A stretch of 59,849 nt of DNA from Chloroflexota bacterium (GTDB taxonomy: Bacteria; Chloroflexota; Anaerolineae; Anaerolineales; Villigracilaceae): the NCBI GenBank assembly GCA_024224815.1, contig JAAENC010000064.1, positions 1 to 59,849 of the forward strand, in the 5' to 3' direction. The first letter of the stretch is position 1; each line of letters starts with the position of its first letter. Shown here piece after piece: positions 52,044 to 59,710 of this stretch. A program made the translations under genes and the position numbers. The notes under the pieces are model-generated. The model did no database searches and was not told the DNA's origin. It saw nothing but the letters and a program-made list of their open reading frames with translations.

Positions 52044-53060
52044 TTAAGAATCTCTACCACTTAACCAAGTTACGATTCCTGCCATCAACAACGCTACAAA
52101 AACGATAACCAGAACCGTCCACATGCTGCTGTCTACAACCACTTTTTCGGATGGTATTTCTGTGGGCGATTCAACCGGAATCACTGTCGGCTCGCTCGTG
52201 GGGAAAGTTGCTTCCGTTAAAAAAGGCGTGGTCGGCAAACCGGTATTGGTCGGCGCAAAAGTCGGCGTGAGGGGAATTTGTGTCGCCACAGTGCGAATTA
52301 ATAATAACTCCCCCGGGTAAACCAACTCGTCCACACTCATATTATTTAGGGCGCGTATTTCCTGCACTGTCGTGCCATAAACATCTGCGACACCCCATAA
52401 ACTTTGCCCAACCTGTACTTCGTGGACAACTTTCCCCTCACCATTTGGGGTGCTGATAATAACAGGCATGATCAAATCTAAAGTGGGAAGCACGCCTACT
52501 TCTGTCCCATTTGGCGTTTCTTCGGGATTTGGCGTATAAGCTGGAACTGTCCCGCCCGAAGGAGTAGAGGCGTCCAACGTGTAATAAATATAGCCATTCA
52601 CATTTGTTACGCCCGCACCAACTTCTGTCAGATGTGGGGAAAGCATCGTATTAAGATGGGGCGCATCTCCCTGCCATGCTTGCACTGCAGCAGCCGGAGA
52701 AAGATTTGTACCAGCCTGAATATTTTCAGAAAAATAACCCCGCGCCGCCAAATTCCCTCCAACAGGATATCCCGCCGCAAGTGCGCGCTGATAAGGGCGA
52801 GATCCATCTGCACTATAGTGTGTTACCGTACCTGTAGCAGCCTGATAATCACTATGCGCCTGAGCAATGGCCATTAAAGTTGCATTGATAGCATAAGGTG
52901 GTAATCCGTTATTAGCACGCAAAGCATTTACTTCGGCTATCAAAGTATAAGCATCGGTAGCAGGCTGAGGGTCACGAGCGAGAACGCCCTTCGGGAAAAA
53001 TATCCCGCTCAAAAGAATAAAAAAACTTAGCAAGAGAAGGTTTCGTCTAGTTATTATCAT
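52044..53060 (-). CDS. Secreted CAP-domain protein with LysM and C-terminal anchor
   Basis: A 338-residue exported protein. Signal-like segment 1-28 (LLLLSFFILLSGIFFPKG); CAP (SCP/PR-1) domain about 38-165 with NALRANNGLPPYAINATLMA, SENIQAGTN and HLNTMLSP; LysM about 217-258 (VQVGQSLWGVADVYGTTVQE); a Pro/Thr-rich linker; and a C-terminal hydrophobic anchor (VLVIVFVALLMAGIVTWL). LysM binds peptidoglycan or chitin. Only weak metal ligands are seen in the CAP part. TATAAT is seven bases before the ATG. Confidence 0.9.
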   Translation of the reverse strand: MIITRRNLLLLSFFILLSGIFFPKGVLARDPQPATDAYTLIAEVNALRANNGLPPYAINATLMAIAQAHSDYQAATGTVTHYSADGSRPYQRALAAGYPVGGNLAARGYFSENIQAGTNLSPAAAVQAWQGDAPHLNTMLSPHLTEVGAGVTNVNGYIYYTLDASTPSGGTVPAYTPNPEETPNGTEVGVLPTLDLIMPVIISTPNGEGKVVHEVQVGQSLWGVADVYGTTVQEIRALNNMSVDELVYPGELLLIRTVATQIPLTPTFAPTNTGLPTTPFLTEATFPTSEPTVIPVESPTEIPSEKVVVDSSMWTVLVIVFVALLMAGIVTWLSGRDS

Positions 53061-53067
53061 TATCCTG

Positions 53068-53073
53068 ATTATA
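53068..53073 (-). promoter_or_regulatory. TATAAT box of the CAP-LysM gene (leaderless)
   Basis: The complement of 53073-53068 is TATAAT, seven bases before the ATG at 53060. The arrangement matches that of 26780. Confidence 0.6.
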
Positions 53074-53115
53074 TATGACTTTCATATTTGTTAACTCAAA
53101 GCTTACGCAAAACTG

Positions 53116-53121
53116 TATAAT
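53116..53121 (+). promoter_or_regulatory. TATAAT box of the GGDEF gene (leaderless)
   Basis: TATAAT is six bases before the ATG at 53128; no ribosome site is present. It is divergent to the CAP-LysM box, 42 bases away. Confidence 0.6.
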
Positions 53122-53127
53122 TACAAA

Positions 53128-54603
53128 ATGCAAAAACATCAATATGTGTGGGGCACAATAACTTCTTATAGTCTTGGGGCTATTTCTTTAAGTGTATTTT
53201 CTTCTTTTCAAAAAAGCCTTCTTGGTCTTCCTTTTTCCTTAGAGTTGAAAGCTTTTGTTGTTCCGATTTTTTTTGGCGGACTTAGCGGTATTGCTATTTA
53301 TTTAAGCAATCTCCGTTTGCGTACCAGCCGAGAGCGCATGAGAGATTTTATTAATAATGTCGAAGATATTATCCAAATAGTCGACACTAAAGGGAATTTT
53401 CGTTTTGTAAATAACGCTTGGTTAGAAACATTTGGTTATACCAAGCTGGAGAGTAAAAGACTTAGTGTCTTTGACATTGTGCATCCAGATGATCTTAAGC
53501 ATTACACTACTATTTTCCAATCTCTCGTTAGAAAAGAAATTGACAAGGCTCAAATAAAAGCTGCTTTTCTAACAAAAGAGGGGAAAACTATTTATCTAAA
53601 AGGGAGCGTAAACCTTCAACTAAAAGGCAATGTCCCAGTCTCAACAAGAAGTATTTTCAGGAATATAACTGAGGAAAGGGAATCGAGGTATTTACGAAAA
53701 CTCGCAGAGAATATTTTCTCGAATACAAAAGAGGGCATCGTCGCAACCGATCAAAAAGGCCAAATAAAATTTACCAACAATGCTTTTCTTAAAATAACAG
53801 AACATAGCGAAGAAGAATTATACAAAAAAAATATAAGCGCTGTTTTCCCCTTAACATCACCAGACAGTGAAGTGGCCATTCAGATGGGTTCTGCACTCCG
53901 TGAATTTGGCATCTGGAAGGGTGAGTTGTGGGCACATAAAAAAAACGGCATGCCTTATTTACTACGCATGAGCGTTAATGCAATTGAAAATGAAGAAGGG
54001 GAAACTGTCAATTACGCAGGTATTGTTACTGATATTACACAAGATAAAGAAAGAGAAAGAAATTTATATAATCTTGCGATGTATGACAACCTTACCAAGT
54101 TACCTAACAGAGAAATGTTTTATGAATTTGCCAGCATTGCACAAAAAGAAGCGGAAGAAAAAAACATTTTCTTTGCCCTTCTTTTCTTAGACCTTGATAA
54201 CTTCAAAGAAATTAACGACAAACATGGACATCTTATTGGAGACAGGCTGTTAAAAGCACTCTCGCAACGCCTGCGCAATGCCACACGTGGAAGCGATATA
54301 GCATCTCGCTTTGGGGGAGACGAATTTGTTATCTTGCTAAACAATATAAAAACAATAGAAAACACAAAAAAGGTCTCTCTACATATCCTAAACTCGATCT
54401 CAAAACCTTTTATCATCAATAAGAAAAAGCTTTATATCTCAGCAAGCATAGGGATTAGTTTCTACTCATACAAAGCAGAAATAGAAGAGTTACTCAAGAA
54501 CGCAGACAAAGCCATGTACAAAGCAAAACAGGATGGAAAAAACCGTATCCAGCTTAGTCTTCGAACAGAGACGCGACCAATATCAAAGGATGATTTGCAG
54601 TAA
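53128..54603 (+). CDS. Membrane PAS-PAS-GGDEF diguanylate cyclase
   Basis: A 491-residue protein making cyclic di-GMP. Two hydrophobic segments (about 6-25 and 35-55), PAS 1 (about 70-185, VEDIIQIVDTKGNFRFVNNA), PAS 2 (about 190-310, GIVATDQKGQIKFTNNAFL) and GGDEF (about 325-480) with SRFGGDEFVILL; the RGSD I-site is five residues before it. Stop overlaps the convergent oxidoreductase gene by 50 bases. The transcript is likely leaderless. Signals may be redox or oxygen, which is inference from PAS. Confidence 0.93.
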   Translation: MQKHQYVWGTITSYSLGAISLSVFSSFQKSLLGLPFSLELKAFVVPIFFGGLSGIAIYLSNLRLRTSRERMRDFINNVEDIIQIVDTKGNFRFVNNAWLETFGYTKLESKRLSVFDIVHPDDLKHYTTIFQSLVRKEIDKAQIKAAFLTKEGKTIYLKGSVNLQLKGNVPVSTRSIFRNITEERESRYLRKLAENIFSNTKEGIVATDQKGQIKFTNNAFLKITEHSEEELYKKNISAVFPLTSPDSEVAIQMGSALREFGIWKGELWAHKKNGMPYLLRMSVNAIENEEGETVNYAGIVTDITQDKERERNLYNLAMYDNLTKLPNREMFYEFASIAQKEAEEKNIFFALLFLDLDNFKEINDKHGHLIGDRLLKALSQRLRNATRGSDIASRFGGDEFVILLNNIKTIENTKKVSLHILNSISKPFIINKKKLYISASIGISFYSYKAEIEELLKNADKAMYKAKQDGKNRIQLSLRTETRPISKDDLQ

Positions 54604-57600
54604 TCGCTGCGCCATCCTTAATTTGCTCTCTGCACGATGTCCCCGGTGCGACGATAGACTTGCTTCCGTTTAACACCACTCTTTGGCGTATTTCCGGAAA
54701 AAGTACCAACTCCCCCACATCCATAGATAATTGATAATGCTCTTCTTCGTATCCGAATGATCCCGCCATGCCACAACAGCCCGAGGGGATAATTTCTACT
54801 TCGTAGCCAAGGGTGCGGAGCATCTCTGCTGTCGCATCCTGTCCAACGGGAAGACCGTCATCTGCGGGAGGGCGGGCTTTTTGATAGCAGTGTCCGTGCA
54901 GGGAGATTTTTGATGGAGTAGCCACAGATTTGGCATATGTCGCTGCGCTTACAGCAGATTTAGATTTTATTATCGAATTCCGCTTCTCAGCAGGAGGCTT
55001 TTGTTCTCTTTTTTTCTCTACCAATCTGGCTATGCGCAAAACATTGCTCTCAGCATCATCATTTTCTCGCAATAGGAACTCATCCACAAGCCAACTTCGG
55101 TTTGCGAGAGATTTCATCTCTGCATCATTCGGGAAAAAGCTGAGATACTCATCTTTGAGCGTGTAAATCTCTGAAGGCTCCACCCCAACGACAGGGTATT
55201 TCCCTTCGGGGTCAACTTTTCTGATCTCATCACGCACTTTTTGAGCATGCTTTTTCGCCGCATCAAGGAAAGATTTCGAGATGAGCGTGCGCCCTGCTCC
55301 AAAAATGGGCAAAGTGATGACACGCATCCCTGCGGCGCGAAGAACTTTGAGCGCGGCGGCTTCGATCTTGGGCTCGAAATAGCGGGAGAAGGGGCCGGGC
55401 AAATAGAGAACTGTAGACTGGAGCTTGATTCTGCGAGGAGCGTGCTTTTGCGACAAAGCAGTCTCATGCGCAATAAGATTGCTTCGTCGGGCTATCGCCC
55501 TCCTCGCAAAATCACCTTTAAATTTCGGCAGGCTGCGTTCTTGCGCTACACCCAGCATTTTTTTCACCCAATTTTCTATTGCCCGATTACCTAATACCAA
55601 ATTCACCATCTTTCCAAAAGGAGCACCTATTTTCGCAAATATGCCGATATAGCCAAAAAGATAATCCCGCAATTTGCGCGGATGCGATTTGTAATAATCA
55701 TTAAAGAACTCATATTTGAGCTTCGCCATATCCACACCCGAGGGACATTCAGATTGGCAACCTTTGCAAGCAAGACATAGATCAAGAGAGTTAGCAACCA
55801 TTTCTTGCATGTCACTGCGAGGAGCGCGCATTTGCGACGCGGCAGTCTCCCGTTCTAACTTGGAGATTGCTTCGCGAAAAGATGCTCGCAATGACGTGCT
55901 ATCAGAAATGAACGCTCGCAGCATATTCCCCCGCCCCCTCGTGGAATGACTCTCTTCACGCGTAGCTTGAAAAGATGGGCACATTGTGCCATCAAATTTT
56001 CGGCAAACGCCCGCGCCATTGCAATTTTCGATAGCATTCACCAAGCCACCTTCCGCATCAAAGTTCAAGACGGGATTAACGGTAAATGCTTGAGCGGAGT
56101 ATTTCTCTCCAGAACGCAGATTTTTGTCCATCGGCGATGGGGAGACGATTTTGCCCGGGTTTAGCAGATTTTCGGGATCAGCAGCCAATTTCAAAACACG
56201 GAAAGCGTCGTTTATTTCTTCCCCATAAATCTTTTCCAAAAATTCGGAACGCGCCAAACCATCCCCATGTTCGCCCGTCATCGCGCCGCCTAAATTAAGC
56301 ACCAACGCCAGTGCAGATTCGGCGATTTCGCGCAGCTCGCGTCGCCCACGCTCGGATTGCAAATTGAGCACGGGGCGCATGTGCAGGCATCCCGCCGAGG
56401 CGTGGGCATAAAAAACGCCCGTGGTTTTGTGCTGCGCAAAAATGCGCTCCATGCCGCGCACATAATCGCCTAATTTCTCTACGGGAACGGCGCAATCTTC
56501 GATAAAAGTTACGCCGCGCGTTGAGCTGGTGGATGTAGACAGGATGCCCAGCCCCACCTTGCGGACTTTCCAAATATTAGATTGCTGCTTTTTATCCGTG
56601 ATAATGCGCCCGTTTCGCCCCAGTTTTTTGGCTTGCTTCCGTACAAAAGCAGCATTTTGTCCCGCATATTCGACCACTAAAATATCGCCAGAATTATCGT
56701 CTATAAAATTGATCAAGGGCGCATAGGCTGGTACTTCTCGCGCTAAATCGATCAAAATACGCGGCAAAAGTTCCACCGCCGAAGGCTGAGATTCGAGAAT
56801 TTCCGGCACAGCATCCATCGCAGCGGCGACGCTCTCAAAAGGTAGTACAACGAGCACTTTCTCACGCTGCAAAGGGACAAGATTAACAGTCATCCGCTGC
56901 ATAAGAGCGAGCGTTCCTTCAGAGCCAGCGAGAAGGGTCGCAAGATTTAAGTTTGAAGAGTCAAGGTTGGGATAATTTTCATGCTCCCATTGCGGCGGGC
57001 GGGATGGCGACCACGGAAGCAGATAATTAAGTCTATACCCCGATGTGTTTCGCCAAACTTTTGCCCAACGCTCACGGATAATATCGGCATGTTGATTGCG
57101 GATTTTTAGCGCAGTCGCGTAAACATTCAATTCAAGATTTGCGGGGCTTTTTTGCGCTCTTTTTTCTGCGCTTTCTAAAGAGATTTCTTCAAAAGTAGCG
57201 AGCGTAGCATCTGACAAAATCACATCACTTGCAAGAAGATGATCGGCCGCCATCCCGTAGCGGATGGAGTGTGCACCCGTTGCGTTATTAGCAATTACGC
57301 CGCCCATTGTAGCGCGGTCGGCGGAAGCAGGGTCGGGACCAAATCCCAAGCCAAATTTAGCGGTAGCAAGATTCAGGTCAGAGAGGATTACGCCCGGCTC
57401 CACAGTTGCGGTACGCGCTTCGGGGTCAATATCCAGTATTTTGTCGAGATAACGTGAAAGGTCAAGAATCAGGGCATCCCCCACAGCTTGCCCCGCCAAA
57501 GATGAACCAGAACCACGCGGCAAGATCGGGGTTTTATATTTTGCGGCCAGCTCAACAGCGGCGTGTAAATCTTCTTGATTTTTAGGGATAAAAACGCCGC

Positions 57601-57721
57601 GTGGCGTAATTTGATAAATAGATGCGTCGGTGCTGTAAAGGGTGCGCGTAACATCATCGGTGCGCAAATCGCTCGATGTGGCACGCTGAAGTTCGTTTAT
57701 GAAGTCGGGGTTTAGGGACAT
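54554..57721 (-). CDS. FAD- and Fe-S-binding oxidoreductase (D-lactate/glycolate dehydrogenase type) with two in-frame repeat insertions
   Basis: A 1055-residue fusion. The N-terminal FAD domain includes PILPRGSGSSLAGQAVG and TMGGVIANNATGAHS (about 60-170), then the FAD-oxidase C domain; two [4Fe-4S] motifs follow (CNGAGVCRKFDGTMC at about 565-580; CLACKGCQSEC at about 650), and CCG domains with GHCYQKA and GCCGMAGSFGYEEEHY. Members oxidise 2-hydroxy acids. Residues about 609-637 and 736-764 are encoded by palindromic repeats. ATG 57721 is preferred; a frame to 57829 is open but unlike the family. Confidence 0.9.
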   Translation of the reverse strand: MSLNPDFINELQRATSSDLRTDDVTRTLYSTDASIYQITPRGVFIPKNQEDLHAAVELAAKYKTPILPRGSGSSLAGQAVGDALILDLSRYLDKILDIDPEARTATVEPGVILSDLNLATAKFGLGFGPDPASADRATMGGVIANNATGAHSIRYGMAADHLLASDVILSDATLATFEEISLESAEKRAQKSPANLELNVYATALKIRNQHADIIRERWAKVWRNTSGYRLNYLLPWSPSRPPQWEHENYPNLDSSNLNLATLLAGSEGTLALMQRMTVNLVPLQREKVLVVLPFESVAAAMDAVPEILESQPSAVELLPRILIDLAREVPAYAPLINFIDDNSGDILVVEYAGQNAAFVRKQAKKLGRNGRIITDKKQQSNIWKVRKVGLGILSTSTSSTRGVTFIEDCAVPVEKLGDYVRGMERIFAQHKTTGVFYAHASAGCLHMRPVLNLQSERGRRELREIAESALALVLNLGGAMTGEHGDGLARSEFLEKIYGEEINDAFRVLKLAADPENLLNPGKIVSPSPMDKNLRSGEKYSAQAFTVNPVLNFDAEGGLVNAIENCNGAGVCRKFDGTMCPSFQATREESHSTRGRGNMLRAFISDSTSLRASFREAISKLERETAASQMRAPRSDMQEMVANSLDLCLACKGCQSECPSGVDMAKLKYEFFNDYYKSHPRKLRDYLFGYIGIFAKIGAPFGKMVNLVLGNRAIENWVKKMLGVAQERSLPKFKGDFARRAIARRSNLIAHETALSQKHAPRRIKLQSTVLYLPGPFSRYFEPKIEAAALKVLRAAGMRVITLPIFGAGRTLISKSFLDAAKKHAQKVRDEIRKVDPEGKYPVVGVEPSEIYTLKDEYLSFFPNDAEMKSLANRSWLVDEFLLRENDDAESNVLRIARLVEKKREQKPPAEKRNSIIKSKSAVSAATYAKSVATPSKISLHGHCYQKARPPADDGLPVGQDATAEMLRTLGYEVEIIPSGCCGMAGSFGYEEEHYQLSMDVGELVLFPEIRQRVVLNGSKSIVAPGTSCREQIKDGAAITANHPLILVASLFED
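55430..55513. repeat. GTCATTGCGAGG palindromic repeat, copy 4, inside the oxidoreductase gene
   Basis: TTCTGCGAGGAGCG (55430) to CTCCTCGCAAAATC (55513), with AGATTGCTTCG in the right half. It encodes about residues 736-764 (ARRAIARRSNLIAHETALSQ and on), a basic stretch not expected from the family. No stop is introduced. Confidence 0.7.
55811..55895. repeat. GTCATTGCGAGG palindromic repeat, copy 5, inside the oxidoreductase gene
   Basis: GTCACTGCGAGGAGC (55811) to GATGCTCGCAATGAC (55895), about 85 bp, with GGCAGTCTCC and GGAGATTGCTTCGC inside. It encodes about residues 609-637 (SFREAISKLERETAASQ) between two Fe-S motifs, in frame. Confidence 0.78.
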
Positions 57722-57816
57722 GGTCGTATTGTAAGTTGCAAAGAAATAAGAGGCAAGTTTGGTATACATAGTACAATAACAGCCTTTGAAGTTTTTATAT
57801 AAAATTGGAGGAAGAA

Positions 57817-58341
57817 ATGGCAGAAACACCTACTATCTATGGAAAATTCACCCGCCTGCTCCATTGGGTAAGCGTCTTGCTTGTTTTTATGTTATTGGTG
57901 TTTGGCTTCGTAGCGGCAAATATTGCTTCTGAAGCACAGCAGGCAAAAATGTATCCTGGCCACATACTCATTGGCTGGATCACTTTAGTCGTCATGATAA
58001 TCAGAATCATCGTTCGATTTGTAGAGAAAGCGCCGGAACCACCTCCCGGGCTTTCATCTGGTAGAGAGAAAATTTTTAAAGCAAATCATCTTTTGCTCTA
58101 TGTTTTTATCATCATTATGCTCTCAAGCGGTGTAGGAATTTTGAAACTAAGCGGTCTTAGCATCTTCCCCGGCGCAATTGACCCTGCCGCTATTCAAGAA
58201 GTGATTCCTCGAAATATTCACGGCATCGTCTCTAAAATCGTTATGCTGCTGATACTCATGCATGTGGGCGGTCTTCTGCAATATCAGAAAACCAAAGGCG
58301 ATACTTTAGCGCGCATGGGCGTTAATCTTAAAAAGAAATAA
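57817..58341 (+). CDS. Cytochrome b561-type membrane protein
   Basis: A 174-residue four-helix membrane protein. Candidate haem-ligating His residues are in LLHWVSVLLV, YPGHILIGWI, NHLLLYVFI and RNIHGIVSKIV plus LMHVGG. The fold is that of the b561/cytochrome b subunit family, which shuttles electrons between quinone and a partner. It is divergent from the oxidoreductase gene and could be its electron acceptor. I chose ATG 57817, preceded by GGAGGAA; an upstream frame to 57805 lacks this. Confidence 0.9.
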   Translation: MAETPTIYGKFTRLLHWVSVLLVFMLLVFGFVAANIASEAQQAKMYPGHILIGWITLVVMIIRIIVRFVEKAPEPPPGLSSGREKIFKANHLLLYVFIIIMLSSGVGILKLSGLSIFPGAIDPAAIQEVIPRNIHGIVSKIVMLLILMHVGGLLQYQKTKGDTLARMGVNLKKK

Positions 58342-58361
58342 AACGCAACAAATCTCACTTA

Positions 58362-58398
58362 AAACACGATTGTAGCGACAAGCTACAATCGTGTTTTT
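58362..58398 (+). terminator. Terminator after the b561 gene
   Basis: AAACACGATTGTAGC (58362-58376), loop GACAA, GCTACAATCGTGTTT (58382-58396), then TTTTT. The 15-bp stem is perfect. Confidence 0.92.
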
Positions 58399-58466
58399 TA
58401 TTTCCAAAGGCAGTAACATATGAACACCATCTTTTGATGGCAAAATGAAGAACACAACAAACGCAA

Positions 58467-58537
58467 TCATCATCGGTGCGTAAATCGCTCGACGTAAGAC
58501 GCTGAAATTTGTGAATGAAATCAGTATGAAGTGACAT
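58467..58537 (-). pseudogene. Decayed copy of the oxidoreductase 5' end
   Basis: Read on the minus strand from 58537 it gives MSLHTDFIHKFQRLTSSDLR then TDD, against MSLNPDFINELQRATSSDLR-TDD of the intact gene at 57721: 17 of 23 residues agree, and I count about 45 of 61 bases over 58477-58537. After TDD the homology fades and the frame is lost. The upstream bases (GCAACTT then CAATA) also resemble those of the intact gene. The remainder of 58342-58743 holds the b561 terminator, this remnant and AT-rich sequence. Confidence 0.75.
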
Positions 58538-58743
58538 GGGGATATTGCAGGATGCAAGTTGCGCTAAAAAGATTCAACTTTACGAGATACAAACGCCTGA
58601 TTATTGATTGAAGAGAGATTTATTTTATTGTATAGTGATGTTATATACTACCCACACAACACTATAAGGCTCAAATCATACCTGTTGGTATCCCAAAAAA
58701 AAGCCGTTTTTATTTTTCTAAAAAGGGGTTAGGAGAGTATTCT

Positions 58744-59670
58744 ATGGATAGCAACGAGAAGAAAAAACCGTTTTTTGCGACTTTACCAGGGATTTTGACA
58801 GGCTGCGCAGCAATTATTACAGCAATAGGAGGATTAGGAGGGTTATTACTCACCTTGCGCGCCCTTGGCATATTCCCTACGACAAACCCCACTCCAGTTG
58901 TTAATACACTCACAACTGAAGAGTTACATCCAACTGAAGAAGATATAGTTCCCGCTGCTGAGGAAGAACCCCTCCCCAACGAGAATCCTCCTGCTGCCGA
59001 AGAAGAAGCACCACCCGATGAAGCTCCCCCAGCTCCTAAAGAAGAGGAAAACCCCAATCCAAACCCTGCTCCACCTGAAAACGATCCCCCTATTAATTCT
59101 TTTGAAATTGTAGGAATGGGTATAGCAGCTAGTGACGATCATATATATATATGGTATGCCAATGGAACGGTTAGCTCAGGTGCTAGTGCTAATTTGGTAG
59201 AGTACAGAGCACCATATACCTATACACCCCCGCCAGAGAAATCTCCAACAGATATTGTCGGGATGGGAATATCTTCTAACGATGTCGTATTTACTTGGTA
59301 CAGCGACAGAACAGTAAGTGCGGGCTCTTCTTCTGATTTAGCCAGTTACAGATCCCCAGAGTTTTATTCCTTAGCACCTGGAAAATCTCCAGCCGACATC
59401 GTAGGGATAGCAATTGCCCCAGACGATGTTGTTTTCGTCTGGTACAGTGATGAAACAGTCAGCGCTGGCTCAAGCACTGATCTGGATTCTCGAAGAGATC
59501 TTTATAACTACTCACCCCCAGCGCACCTAAGCACTTCATCTATCGAGGGCATGGGAATTGCAAAATCATCCAGTATAGTATTTACTTGGTATGATAATTT
59601 CACAGTTAGTCAGGGAGACAGCTCTAATTTAGAAAATTACGTGCCGCCATACTCGTATACAGCACCATAA
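58744..59670 (+). CDS. Membrane-anchored protein with four ~48-residue repeats
   Basis: A 308-residue protein. Residues 12-45 are hydrophobic (LPGILTGCAAIITAIGGLGG) and 46-115 are Pro/Glu-rich, like a wall- or membrane-spanning stalk. Four repeats start at 122, 171, 219 and 267 with the pattern I-V/E-G-M/I-G/A-I, D/N-x-V-x-F-x-W-Y-S/D, x-T-V-S-x-G-x-S-S-x-L, Y-x-x-P/Y. The Trp-Tyr and Gly-Ser motifs suggest a beta-rich, possibly ligand-binding array. I know of no named family. AGGAG precedes the ATG. Confidence 0.85.
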   Translation: MDSNEKKKPFFATLPGILTGCAAIITAIGGLGGLLLTLRALGIFPTTNPTPVVNTLTTEELHPTEEDIVPAAEEEPLPNENPPAAEEEAPPDEAPPAPKEEENPNPNPAPPENDPPINSFEIVGMGIAASDDHIYIWYANGTVSSGASANLVEYRAPYTYTPPPEKSPTDIVGMGISSNDVVFTWYSDRTVSAGSSSDLASYRSPEFYSLAPGKSPADIVGIAIAPDDVVFVWYSDETVSAGSSTDLDSRRDLYNYSPPAHLSTSSIEGMGIAKSSSIVFTWYDNFTVSQGDSSNLENYVPPYSYTAP

Positions 59671-59710
59671 ATTCAAGAAGACAGAAGTGAAAAAGACCCT
59701 GCGCCATTAA

